Shown: positions 1-6,546 of the stretch, one piece after another | How the letters are laid out: every line of letters starts with the position of its first letter | How positions within the stretch are numbered: the stretch's first letter is position 1 | Assembly: GCA_035505995.1 (NCBI GenBank) | Contig: DATJQF010000130.1 | Span: forward strand, 1-6,811 | Reading direction: 5' to 3' | DNA length: 6,811 bases | Origin: DATJQF01 sp035505995 | Lineage (GTDB): Bacteria > Bacteroidota > Bacteroidia > Bacteroidales > FEN-979 | Translations under genes and position numbers: made by a program | The notes under the pieces: model-generated | Seen by the model: only the letters and a program-made list of their open reading frames with translations | What the model was told of the DNA's origin: nothing | The model's database searches: none

Positions 1-99
1 GTGGCGCGTGGTCCCTATTTTCTCCACCACGAGCGTTTGCTGGCCGAGTGCGGTGAAACCCCACAGCAGAAAAACGATCAACCAGGTATTTTTTTTCAT
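1..99 (-). CDS. Exported protein of unknown function, N-terminal 33 residues only
   Basis: This is a partial gene running leftward off the window. The ATG is at 99-97 and the frame stays open for 33 codons to base 1. The product starts MKKNTWLIVFLLWGFTALGQ, a textbook signal peptide: two lysines, a hydrophobic core of about 12 residues, then a likely signal peptidase I site after A-L-G with mature Gln-Gln. The visible mature part reads QQTLVVEKIGTTRH. There is no cysteine, so it is not a lipoprotein, and it should go to the periplasm or outer membrane. It lies divergent from the lipid A deacylase gene, and the two share a 118-nt intergenic region. No Shine-Dalgarno sequence is visible. The family cannot be named from 33 residues. 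That this is a real gene is well supported by the signal peptide; its function is unknown. Confidence 0.72.
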   Translation of the reverse strand, partial: MKKNTWLIVFLLWGFTALGQQTLVVEKIGTTRH

Positions 100-125
100 A
101 CTTCCGAACCCGTCATTAAAATTAC

Positions 126-161
126 CAAATAAATCATAACCCATTGGCAGCCGAAGCCAAA
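126..161 (-). promoter_or_regulatory. Possible Bacteroidota-type promoter for the leftward exported-protein gene
   Basis: On the minus strand there is a TTTATTTG box (133-126), one mismatch from the TAnnTTTG -7 consensus of Bacteroidota. A TTTG (161-158) lies 24 nt upstream, just outside the usual 17-23 nt spacing to a -33 element. Transcription would start near 121, giving a leader of about 20 nt before the ATG at 99. Both elements are imperfect, so this is tentative. Confidence 0.35.
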
Positions 162-201
162 AAGGTTCCCGTCAGGGTCCCCCGGATGCTCCGGAAATCC
201 T

Positions 202-209
202 TAAATTTG
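202..209 (+). promoter_or_regulatory. -7 promoter box for the LpxR-type gene
   Basis: TAAATTTG matches the Bacteroidota -7 consensus TAnnTTTG exactly and lies just ahead of the ATG at 218. No convincing TTTG -33 element is present at the expected distance upstream. Transcription would begin about 4-7 nt after the box, leaving a leader of only a few nucleotides. A small inverted repeat, CCGGA-TGC-TCCGG (182-194), sits directly upstream where a regulator could bind, but CCGG is common throughout this sequence. Confidence 0.6.
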
Positions 210-217
210 CAGCCGTT

Positions 218-1486
218 ATGAGGATCTTTACCCTGGCTCTTTTTTCCCTGTTCTTCCTTTGCCGCTGTGCCCGTGCGCCGGAGGAATCCAAAGCGTATGT
301 CACGCAGAAAGAGAGCAACGCGGGTATGATCCGCAGCCCTGAACCCGGGAAGGAGATTCCCCCGGTTGCCGGAAAGCGGGAACCGGCAAAGGCCCCGAAA
401 CATAAATTTAATCCGGTTCCCAGGCCGGTTGCGGAGGGACCAGCACCCCTGCCGGATTCAACCAGGATGCGGCTGATGAATACCCTCCGGATGAAAAACA
501 TCCAGCCGGACCTGAACGAGCCGGTGAGCCGGGAAGCCCTCCTGAATCCCACTTCCAGCGAGCCTTATTCCTCGCTGATCGAGCTGAGCCGGGAGAGCTT
601 CCTGAAGATCAATTTCGACAACGACATCCTGAACAATACCGATATGTATTACACCAACGGGATCCGCTTCGACCTGATCTTTCCTTTCGTGCAAAGCTTC
701 CCGGTGAGCCGGCTGATGATCCCTTACTGGGGCCGGGCCGTCAATTACTACGGGTTCTCGCTTTTCCAGAACATGTACACGCCCTCCACCACGAAAGTCG
801 GCGGGATCCATTACGGAGACCGTCCCTATGCAGCGTACCTGTGCGTGGGGCTCTTCAAGATCACGCTGGATCCGGTTCACCGGTTCCGGCAGACCAGCGA
901 GCTGGACCTGGGCATCATCGGCCAGGCATCTTTCGGAGAGTTTGTTCAGAAAGCCTATCACGACAATACCCCTACTAACAACGAGCCGCTGGGGTGGGAA
1001 TACCAGATCCGGAATGACCTGGTCCTTAATTACAATCTCCTGATGGAGAAAGGCCTTATCCATGAAAAGCATCTCGAACTAAATGCGGAGGCGGCAGCCC
1101 AGCTGGGAACGCTTTACACCAATATAGAAGGAGGATTTCACCTGCGGGCCGGACTGATGAATCCCTATTTTGCCAACCTGGGCGTCTCCAAACGGGACCG
1201 CACCCGGGAGCTCGGGCTGCGGAATTCCCAGGTCTTCTTTTTCGTGAAATCCTCCTGCCGGCTGGTGGGTTACGATGCCACCCTCGAAGGAGGACTTTTC
1301 AATCATACCAGTCCTTACACGATGCCTGCCTCCGAGATCTCGCGTTTCATGTGGGAAAGCTCCGCCGGACTTTCCTTCGTCATTTACGGGGTCCGGCTGG
1401 ATGCCGAGCAGTATTTCCTGAGCCCTGAATTCCACGGAGGGAAGTGGCATTTCTGGGTTCATGCCGGGTTGACCTTCTGTCTGTAA
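218..1486 (+). CDS. LpxR-family lipid A 3'-O-deacylase (DUF2219 outer-membrane beta-barrel)
   Basis: This 422-residue protein belongs to the LpxR/DUF2219 family: outer-membrane beta-barrel enzymes that remove the 3'-linked acyl chains from lipid A and so change surface charge and immune recognition. The barrel domain runs from about residue 122 to the end. Compared from memory with Salmonella LpxR, the signature blocks are present: INFDNDILNNTDMYYTNG (131-148), MYTPS (186-190), GDRPYAAY (200-207), and a loop with H248, E256, then GW (259-260). N135, D136, T146, H248 and E256 probably match the known catalytic N, D, T, H and E; K193 may match the catalytic lysine. Residues 1-20 form a signal peptide. 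Its C-R-C end is a poor lipobox (R at -1), so lipidation is doubtful. Residues 21-120 are a Pro/Glu/Lys-rich extension that canonical LpxR lacks. The ATG is chosen because it begins the signal peptide and follows a -7 box. It appears to be transcribed alone. The family call is firm; activity is inferred. Confidence 0.83.
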   Translation: MRIFTLALFSLFFLCRCARAPEESKAYVTQKESNAGMIRSPEPGKEIPPVAGKREPAKAPKHKFNPVPRPVAEGPAPLPDSTRMRLMNTLRMKNIQPDLNEPVSREALLNPTSSEPYSSLIELSRESFLKINFDNDILNNTDMYYTNGIRFDLIFPFVQSFPVSRLMIPYWGRAVNYYGFSLFQNMYTPSTTKVGGIHYGDRPYAAYLCVGLFKITLDPVHRFRQTSELDLGIIGQASFGEFVQKAYHDNTPTNNEPLGWEYQIRNDLVLNYNLLMEKGLIHEKHLELNAEAAAQLGTLYTNIEGGFHLRAGLMNPYFANLGVSKRDRTRELGLRNSQVFFFVKSSCRLVGYDATLEGGLFNHTSPYTMPASEISRFMWESSAGLSFVIYGVRLDAEQYFLSPEFHGGKWHFWVHAGLTFCL

Positions 1487-1537
1487 TTGTTAATAAAATT
1501 TTCAGACCCTAAGCCTGCCCGCCTGTTGAATAAGTTC

Positions 1538-1545
1538 TATTTTTG
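1538..1545 (+). promoter_or_regulatory. -7 promoter box for dnaB
   Basis: TATTTTTG is an exact TAnnTTTG match in the 63-nt AT-rich gap between the LpxR-type gene and dnaB. Only 4 nt separate it from the ATG at 1550, so transcription would begin at or next to the start codon. No -33 TTTG is found at 17-23 nt, and there is no terminator hairpin after the upstream gene. Read-through from the LpxR-type gene is therefore also possible. Confidence 0.5.
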
Positions 1546-1549
1546 ATAA

Positions 1550-3118
1550 ATGGAAGAAACCAACCAGAAATACCCGGAATCCAACCCGGGACGAACGGAT
1601 GAAATTCCTGAAGCCCAGCGAGGCAGCCGGAAGAGGATGCGGAAGCCGGTGCTGAGCGAGATGTTCCAGGAGCATGGCAAGGTTCCTCCCCAGGCGGTCG
1701 ACCTGGAGGAAGCGGTCCTGGGGGCGATGATGCTGGAAAAGGACAAGCTGGCGGAAGTGATCGAACTGCTCCGGCCCGAAGTGTTCTACAAGACGGAACA
1801 CCAGTTGATCTTCGGAGCCATCCAGCGGTTATTTGCCCAGGTGCAGCCGGTGGATATCCTCACCGTTCATAAAGAGCTTCAGCAGTCGGGCGAGCTGGCC
1901 ATGATCCATGAAGGAGCCTACTACCTGACGATGCTGACCAACCGGGTCGCTTCTTCCGCCAATATCGTCTTTCATACCCGGATCCTGATCCAGAAATACA
2001 TCCAGCGGGAGCTGATCCGGATCTCCTCGGAAGTGATCAAGGACGCCTACGAGGACACCACCGACGTTTTTGACCTGCTGGATAAGGCCGAAAGCAACCT
2101 TTTCTCCGTCAGCGAGACCAGCCTTCGCAAGAATGTAAGGGACATGACCTCCCTGATGAAGGAAGCCATCAATGAGATCAAGGCGGGGATCGACCGCGGC
2201 GGGCATCTGCTGGGCGTGGGCTCGGGATTTACCGAGATCGACCGCGTCACTTCCGGGTGGCAGAAATCGGACCTGATCATCCTGGCCTCCCGGCCGGGGA
2301 TGGGAAAAACCGCTTTCGCCCTGACCATGGCCCGGAACATCGCCGTGAACTTCAAAAAACCCGTAGCTTTCTTCTCCCTCGAAATGTCGGCCATCCAGTT
2401 GGTGACGCGGCTGATCTCGAGCGAGACGGAGATCCCGTCGGACAAGCTGAAGCGCGGGAACCTGGAACCCTTCGAGGTGGAGCAGCTTTATTTCCGGACC
2501 TCGGCCCTGACCGAATCGGCCCTGTATATCGACGACACTCCCGCCCTGACCATCTTCGAGCTGCGGGCAAAGGCCCGCCGGCTCAAGCAGCAGCATAAGA
2601 TCGAGATCCTGTTCATCGATTACCTGCAGCTGATGCAGGGAGCCGCCGAGCATAAAGGCAACCGGGAACAGGAGATCAGCAGCATCTCAAGGGCGCTGAA
2701 GAGCCTGGCCAAGGAGCTGGAGATCCCGATCATCGCGCTGTCGCAGCTGAGCCGCGAAGTGGAAAAAAGGATCGTCAAGAAGCCGATCCTGTCCGACCTC
2801 CGGGAATCCGGCTCGATCGAGCAGGATGCCGATATGGTCCTTTTCATTTACCGTCCCGAGTATTACAAGGTGGAAGACGAAGCCTACGGTTCCCCCACCG
2901 AAGGGATCGCGGAGATCAGCATTGCCAAGAACCGGAACGGGGCGACGAAAGATGTGAAGACCAAGTTCATTTCCCGTTTCGCCAAGTTCGCCGACCTGGA
3001 AGTGGACTATTCGATGCTGAATACTAATCCTTCCGCCCCGCCGTTTGATAGTCCGAAGAAGACCCGGACGGTCATGTCAAAAATGGACGAAGATGAGAAG
3101 GGGGAACCATCCTTTTAA
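1550..3118 (+). CDS. dnaB: Replicative DNA helicase DnaB
   Basis: This is the hexameric 5'-3' helicase that unwinds DNA at the replication fork and recruits primase; it acts in the cytoplasm. The 522-residue length fits Bacteroidota DnaB. The N-terminal primase-interacting domain spans about 45-150 (PPQAVDLEEAVLGAMMLE at 46-63), followed by a helical linker to about 215 and the RecA-like C-terminal ATPase. Walker A is SRPGMGKTA (247-255, K253, T254). The catalytic glutamate is in FSLEMS (E278). Walker B is ILFIDYLQLM (353-362, D357). Motif H3 is ALSQLSREVEKR (396-407, Q399) and H4 is DLRESGSIEQDADM (416-429). The arginine-finger region is AKNRNGATK (459-467, R462). No intein interrupts the motifs. 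The C-terminal tail after about 490 is acidic and variable. The start at 1550 follows a -7 box by only 4 nt; an in-frame ATG at 1637 (residue 30) would still keep the whole conserved domain. The 3' end overlaps the next gene by 26 nt. Confidence 0.97.
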   Translation: MEETNQKYPESNPGRTDEIPEAQRGSRKRMRKPVLSEMFQEHGKVPPQAVDLEEAVLGAMMLEKDKLAEVIELLRPEVFYKTEHQLIFGAIQRLFAQVQPVDILTVHKELQQSGELAMIHEGAYYLTMLTNRVASSANIVFHTRILIQKYIQRELIRISSEVIKDAYEDTTDVFDLLDKAESNLFSVSETSLRKNVRDMTSLMKEAINEIKAGIDRGGHLLGVGSGFTEIDRVTSGWQKSDLIILASRPGMGKTAFALTMARNIAVNFKKPVAFFSLEMSAIQLVTRLISSETEIPSDKLKRGNLEPFEVEQLYFRTSALTESALYIDDTPALTIFELRAKARRLKQQHKIEILFIDYLQLMQGAAEHKGNREQEISSISRALKSLAKELEIPIIALSQLSREVEKRIVKKPILSDLRESGSIEQDADMVLFIYRPEYYKVEDEAYGSPTEGIAEISIAKNRNGATKDVKTKFISRFAKFADLEVDYSMLNTNPSAPPFDSPKKTRTVMSKMDEDEKGEPSF

Positions 3119-4388
3119 GATCACCGTAAAGAAGCTGTTTCTTTTCCTGGCATTCCTTTTCCTGCTGAATCCGTTGCGGGCCGCTTACCTGTTGCTCCCG
3201 ATGGACGAACAGCAAAAGAACCACCTGAAGGCTTATGGCATCGCCTACTGGGTCCTTCAGCATGATATTGAGGTGAGCTGGCTCCTGAATTACCGGGGCG
3301 GGAGTTTCATGTGCGCTTATGCCAAGGACATCGAGACCGAATGCGCCATCCGGGGCGTATCGTTCGAAGTGATCGCGGACGCCCAGGCGGCTGCCATCCT
3401 GGAAGAGATCGCGGATCCCCAGGTGAACATGGAAAATATGCGGCTCCACAAAGCACCCCGGATCGCCGTCTATTCGCCCAAGAACAAGATGCCCTGGGAC
3501 GACGCGGTCACCCTGGTGCTGACCTATGCCGAGATCCCATATACCGTGGTGTATGATGAAGAGATCCTGGCCGGGGTCCTGCCGATGTACGACTGGCTGC
3601 ATATGCACCATGAAGATTTCACCGGCCAGTACGGGAAATTCTGGGCGGCCTATAAGAATTACCCCTGGTACCAGGAGGATGTTCGCCTGAATGAAGAAAC
3701 CGCCCACAAGCTGGGGTTCTCGAAAGTTTCGCAGATGAAGCTGGCGGTGGTGAAAAAGATCCGGGACTTCACGGCCGGGGGAGGATACCTGTTCTCGATG
3801 TGCTCGGCTCCCGACAGCTATGATGTCGCCCTGGCCGCCGACGGGGTGGACATCTGCGATGTGATGTTCGACGGCGACCCCATCGACCCGCAGGCACAGT
3901 CGAAGCTCGATTACAGCAAATGCTTTGCCTTCGAGAATTTCAAGATCGTCACCAACCCTTACGAGTACGAGATCTCTTCCATCGATGTGACGGAGACCCG
4001 GCCCAAGAACCTGAATGAAACGAACGATTTCTTCACCCTGTTTGATTTTTCGGCCAAGTGGGATCCCGTGCCGACCATGCTATGCCAGGATCATGAAAGG
4101 ATCATAAAAGGCTTCATGGGCCAGACCACCGCTTTCAATGAAAAATATATCAAGCCCACGGTGATCATCATGGGGGAAAATAAATCCCTGGGGGAAGCGC
4201 GGTACATTCACGGGGACTACGGGAACGGGACGTTCACTTTTTACGGGGGACATGACCCGGAAGATTACCAGCACCTGGTGGGCGACCCTCCCACCGACCT
4301 GAGCCTTCACCCGAATTCTCCCGGATACCGGCTCATCCTGAACAATGTCCTCTTTCCGGCGGCCAAGAAACAGAAAAGAAAAACCTGA
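3093..4388 (+). CDS. Secreted protein of the Bacteroidota 'asparagine synthetase B'-named family; GATase-like fold, function unknown
   Basis: This 431-residue exported protein resembles, from memory, Bacteroidota entries labelled 'asparagine synthetase B' (block LLLPMDEQQKNHLKAYGIAY, 33-52). The name looks wrong. It has no N-terminal catalytic Cys2 of a glutaminase and no SGG-D-S ATP-pyrophosphatase loop, and it carries a signal peptide (1-30: basic n-region, hydrophobic core 15-25, cleavage after L-R-A), which does not suit an ATP-dependent cytosolic enzyme. Visible motifs are HHEDFTGQYGKF (172-183), GGGYLFSMCSA (229-239, with C237 placed like a nucleophile elbow) and GNGTFTFYGGHDPED (378-391, H387, E390). 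The last two recall class I glutamine-amidotransferase-like proteins, in which a G-x-G strand leads to H-x-x-E. The fold assignment is my inference. The ATG at 3093 is chosen because the signal peptide needs it; a TTG at 3045 lies deeper in dnaB and adds only unlikely residues. The gene is probably co-transcribed with dnaB and ends 8 nt from the convergent lipoprotein gene. Confidence 0.78.
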   Translation: MRRGNHPFKITVKKLFLFLAFLFLLNPLRAAYLLLPMDEQQKNHLKAYGIAYWVLQHDIEVSWLLNYRGGSFMCAYAKDIETECAIRGVSFEVIADAQAAAILEEIADPQVNMENMRLHKAPRIAVYSPKNKMPWDDAVTLVLTYAEIPYTVVYDEEILAGVLPMYDWLHMHHEDFTGQYGKFWAAYKNYPWYQEDVRLNEETAHKLGFSKVSQMKLAVVKKIRDFTAGGGYLFSMCSAPDSYDVALAADGVDICDVMFDGDPIDPQAQSKLDYSKCFAFENFKIVTNPYEYEISSIDVTETRPKNLNETNDFFTLFDFSAKWDPVPTMLCQDHERIIKGFMGQTTAFNEKYIKPTVIIMGENKSLGEARYIHGDYGNGTFTFYGGHDPEDYQHLVGDPPTDLSLHPNSPGYRLILNNVLFPAAKKQKRKT

Positions 4389-4396
4389 CGGGATTC

Positions 4397-5218
4397 TCAG
4401 TTGACCAGGTACACGTTATCGTTCCACAGGTAAAAGTAATTCCCCTCAAAATCGTATTTGATCCGGTTGGTGCATCCGTCGCCGGTGATGAAGTCGACAA
4501 ATCCGGTGGAGATATCGGCGCCGGGTATTTTGAGACGAATAGTCCCCTGCCCTATCCAGGGACAGGGATCGGCGTAGATGAGGGAATCCCCGATCTCCGC
4601 GGTAAAATCATGACCTTTTGAAGAGGTTCCGGCGGCAATGCCGTTGATATAGTAATTCAGCACATTCCCCGACTGGAACAGGACCGGGTCTACCCTGAAA
4701 CTGTTGGTGGAGGTCCAGGTGATCAGTTCCAGCATCTTGTGGATCACCCCGTCGGTGATATAGTTGACGAATACCATTTTGCCGTGGTCGTCGATCCCCC
4801 TGTACACCACGCTGTCGTAGCCGGTGATGAGATTCCGGTACTCCACCAGGTTCTGGAAGAAGATCCGGAAAAAGGTCCCGGTATCGGAAAGGTTGCCGGT
4901 CCGGTACATTTCGACCGTTCCGTTCCGGATCACGCTGTCCGGGCTCATCTTCGAGTTGAAATAGAAAATGTATTTGTTGTCGCCGGGGACGTAGACCACA
5001 TTGGCGCTGTCGATGACCGAATGGCAGGTCGAATTCAGGACCGGGTCCGCCAGGGCTCTCAGGAGATTTTCAACCGCATGGTTATAGGCCGACTCGGCGA
5101 TCACCACATCATCCGCCACATTAAGATCCGGGCTCAGGTCAGCCTCACTGTTTTTCTTGCAGCCTCCTGATAAAAGCAGGATAAGCAGGAAGAGCGGAAT
5201 CTGTAGCCGGTGTTTCAT
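4397..5218 (-). CDS. Hypothetical lipoprotein, third gene of the thyA-folA operon
   Basis: I do not recognise a named family for this 273-residue protein. Residues 1-20 form a lipoprotein signal peptide (MKHRLQ, then a Leu/Ile-rich core, ending LSGGC), so C20 should be lipidated and the protein anchored to a membrane facing the periplasm or cell surface. The sequence after the cysteine, KKNSEAD, is not a clear surface-export signal. A short helical-looking segment (38-58) is followed by beta-rich sequence with many Tyr, Phe and Asn. Three cysteines remain: C65, C219 (ADPCPW) and C239 (GDGCTN); a C219-C239 disulfide is possible. The C-terminal block FITGDGCTNRIKY (233-245) recalls C-terminal repeats in other Bacteroidota lipoproteins, but this is only a resemblance. 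The ATG lies 6 nt after the folA stop with no promoter between, so it should be co-transcribed with folA and thyA. No folate-related feature is visible. Confidence 0.85.
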   Translation of the reverse strand: MKHRLQIPLFLLILLLSGGCKKNSEADLSPDLNVADDVVIAESAYNHAVENLLRALADPVLNSTCHSVIDSANVVYVPGDNKYIFYFNSKMSPDSVIRNGTVEMYRTGNLSDTGTFFRIFFQNLVEYRNLITGYDSVVYRGIDDHGKMVFVNYITDGVIHKMLELITWTSTNSFRVDPVLFQSGNVLNYYINGIAAGTSSKGHDFTAEIGDSLIYADPCPWIGQGTIRLKIPGADISTGFVDFITGDGCTNRIKYDFEGNYFYLWNDNVYLVN

Positions 5219-5224
5219 GAAACT

Positions 5225-5722
5225 TTATTTTGCCGCGCCCGGGATCCGTTCCAGGATCCGGTAGGAAAAAGTGCATCCGTCGCCCATCGCTCCGCCCGGC
5301 TCTTCCGATACGAGCTTCCATTCCCTTTCATTGATCTGCGGAAAAAATACGTCGCCTTCAAACTCCCGGTTCACCCGTGTCAGGTAGATCCGGTCCGCCA
5401 GCGGAAGGAATTGCGCATAGACCGAGGCGCCGCCGATCACGAAGCACTCCTCGCCGGCAGGACACAGCGCAACGGCTTCGGGGACGGAAAAGACGACGGT
5501 AGCGCCGGCAAACCGGTCGTTCGGGACATCGGTCAGCACGATGTTATGTCTGCCCGGCAGCGGTTTCACCGGAAGGGACTCCCAGGTCCTTTTCCCCATG
5601 ATGACCGGGTGCCCGGAGGTGATCCTTTTGAAACGTTTCAGGTCTTCGGGAATATGCCAGAGAAGCTCATTGTTCTTCCCGATGGCGGAGTTCTCAGCGA
5701 CGGCTACGATGATCGATATCAT
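5225..5722 (-). CDS. folA: Dihydrofolate reductase
   Basis: This enzyme reduces 7,8-dihydrofolate to tetrahydrofolate with NADPH and is the target of trimethoprim. The 165-residue length is typical of chromosomal DHFR. The N-terminal strand MISIIVAVAENSAIGKNN (1-18) contains the A-x-x-x-x-I-G loop. LLWHIPEDLKRFK (20-32) carries D27, which matches the catalytic acid of E. coli DHFR. IMGKRTWESL (41-50) and PGRHN (56-60) form the NADPH-binding part. VIGGASVYAQ (95-104) is the second nucleotide-binding signature, followed by T115 and the C-terminal FSYRILER (152-159). Position 21 is Leu where E. coli has Pro; I recall Leu here as common in Bacteroidota enzymes, so it is not evidence of acquired resistance. 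The gene starts 11 nt after the thyA stop and has no Shine-Dalgarno sequence. It recycles the dihydrofolate that ThyA produces, which explains the pairing. Confidence 0.97.
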   Translation of the reverse strand: MISIIVAVAENSAIGKNNELLWHIPEDLKRFKRITSGHPVIMGKRTWESLPVKPLPGRHNIVLTDVPNDRFAGATVVFSVPEAVALCPAGEECFVIGGASVYAQFLPLADRIYLTRVNREFEGDVFFPQINEREWKLVSEEPGGAMGDGCTFSYRILERIPGAAK

Positions 5723-5733
5723 AGGCGGACGGG

Positions 5734-6528
5734 TTATACGGCGATATCCCCCCTGATGTGGGGATGGGCCTGGTAATTGATCAACTCGAAATCATCATAC
5801 CTGAAACCATCGATGTTCTTCACCGCCGGGTTGATCTTCATCTGCGGCAGCGGATAGGGCTCCCGGGTAAGCTGAAGCTTCACCTGCTCCAGATGGTTCA
5901 GGTAGATATGGGCATCCCCCAGCGTATGGACGAAAGTTCCCGGCTCCAGTCCGGTGACCTGGGCCATCATCCGGGTCAGGAGGGCATACGAGGCGATATT
6001 GAACGGGACCCCGAGGAAGATATCGCAGCTCCGCTGGTACATCTGGCAGGAGAGCTCTCCGCCGGCCACATAGAACTGGAAAAGGAGGTGACACGGCGGC
6101 AGGGCCATTTTATCCAGCTCGCCCACGTTCCAGGCGCTGACGATATGACGCCGTGAATCCGGATCGCTTTTAATGGATTCAATCACCCGGGCGATCTGAT
6201 CCACGTGGGTTCCGTCATCCTTTGGCCAGGAGCGCCACTGGTAGCCATAGATATGCCCCAGCTCGCCGCCGGGTGCGGCCCACTCATCCCAGATCGAGAC
6301 CTTGTTTTCGTGGAGGTACCGGATATTCGTTTCCCCTCGCAGGAACCAGAGGAGCTCATAGATAATGGATCGCAGGTGCAATTTCTTGGTGGTGAGCAAC
6401 GGAAATCCATCCTGAAGGTTGAACCGCATCTGGTACCCGAAAACGCTGAGCGTGCCGGTCCCTGTCCGGTCCGTTTTACGGTAGCCGTGTTTCAGCACAT
6501 GGTCCAGCAGATCCAGGTATTGGCGCAT
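5734..6528 (-). CDS. thyA: Thymidylate synthase (ThyA)
   Basis: ThyA methylates dUMP to dTMP using 5,10-methylenetetrahydrofolate and releases dihydrofolate; it is a cytoplasmic homodimer. Starting at the ATG at 6528-6526 the protein has 264 residues, the same length as E. coli ThyA, and key residues fall at identical numbers: R21, R126-R127 (from the partner subunit), catalytic C146 in ALPPCH, R166, D169, N177, H207 and Y209. Signature stretches are DRTGTGTLSVFG (20-31), LWFLRGETNI (60-69) and YQRSCDIFLGVPFNIASYAL (164-183). A longer reading frame beginning at a TTG (6549-6547) would add seven residues (MTHIRSP). I rejected it because that TTG lies inside the -7 promoter box and the added residues match nothing in the family. 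The gene leads a thyA-folA-lipoprotein operon. Confidence 0.98.
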   Translation of the reverse strand: MRQYLDLLDHVLKHGYRKTDRTGTGTLSVFGYQMRFNLQDGFPLLTTKKLHLRSIIYELLWFLRGETNIRYLHENKVSIWDEWAAPGGELGHIYGYQWRSWPKDDGTHVDQIARVIESIKSDPDSRRHIVSAWNVGELDKMALPPCHLLFQFYVAGGELSCQMYQRSCDIFLGVPFNIASYALLTRMMAQVTGLEPGTFVHTLGDAHIYLNHLEQVKLQLTREPYPLPQMKINPAVKNIDGFRYDDFELINYQAHPHIRGDIAV

Positions 6529-6546
6529 GGGGGAGCGGATATGGGT

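Noticed and set aside
182..194. Inverted repeat CCGGA-TGC-TCCGG upstream of the LpxR promoter box as an operator
   Set aside because: It has only 5-bp arms, and CCGG-rich words are frequent throughout these genes, so chance is the simpler explanation.
458..1072. Long minus-strand frame opposite the LpxR-type gene, and similar long frames opposite dnaB (1829-2653) and the secreted protein (3072-3707)
   Set aside because: Their translations have no recognisable domains and look like GC-driven shadows of genes that are clearly real on the other strand.
3045..3092. TTG start for the secreted GATase-like gene, 48 nt upstream of the chosen ATG
   Set aside because: It would place 16 arginine-rich residues before a complete signal peptide and deepen the overlap with dnaB; the ATG at 3093 gives a normal signal peptide.
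4384..4408. Bidirectional terminator between the convergent genes
   Set aside because: Only weak 4-bp pairings (CTGA/TCAG, CCTG/CAGG) are visible and there is no U-tract, so no terminator can be supported.
4739..5170. Plus-strand frame of 143 codons opposite the lipoprotein gene
   Set aside because: It is rich in Val/Asp/His/Ile with no domain or signal, while the opposite strand encodes a lipoprotein with a signal peptide and a fitting operon position.
5659..5662. Leu at DHFR position 21, which is a trimethoprim-resistance change (P21L) in E. coli
   Set aside because: From memory, L-L-W at this site is normal in Bacteroidota DHFR, so it is lineage background and not a resistance signal.
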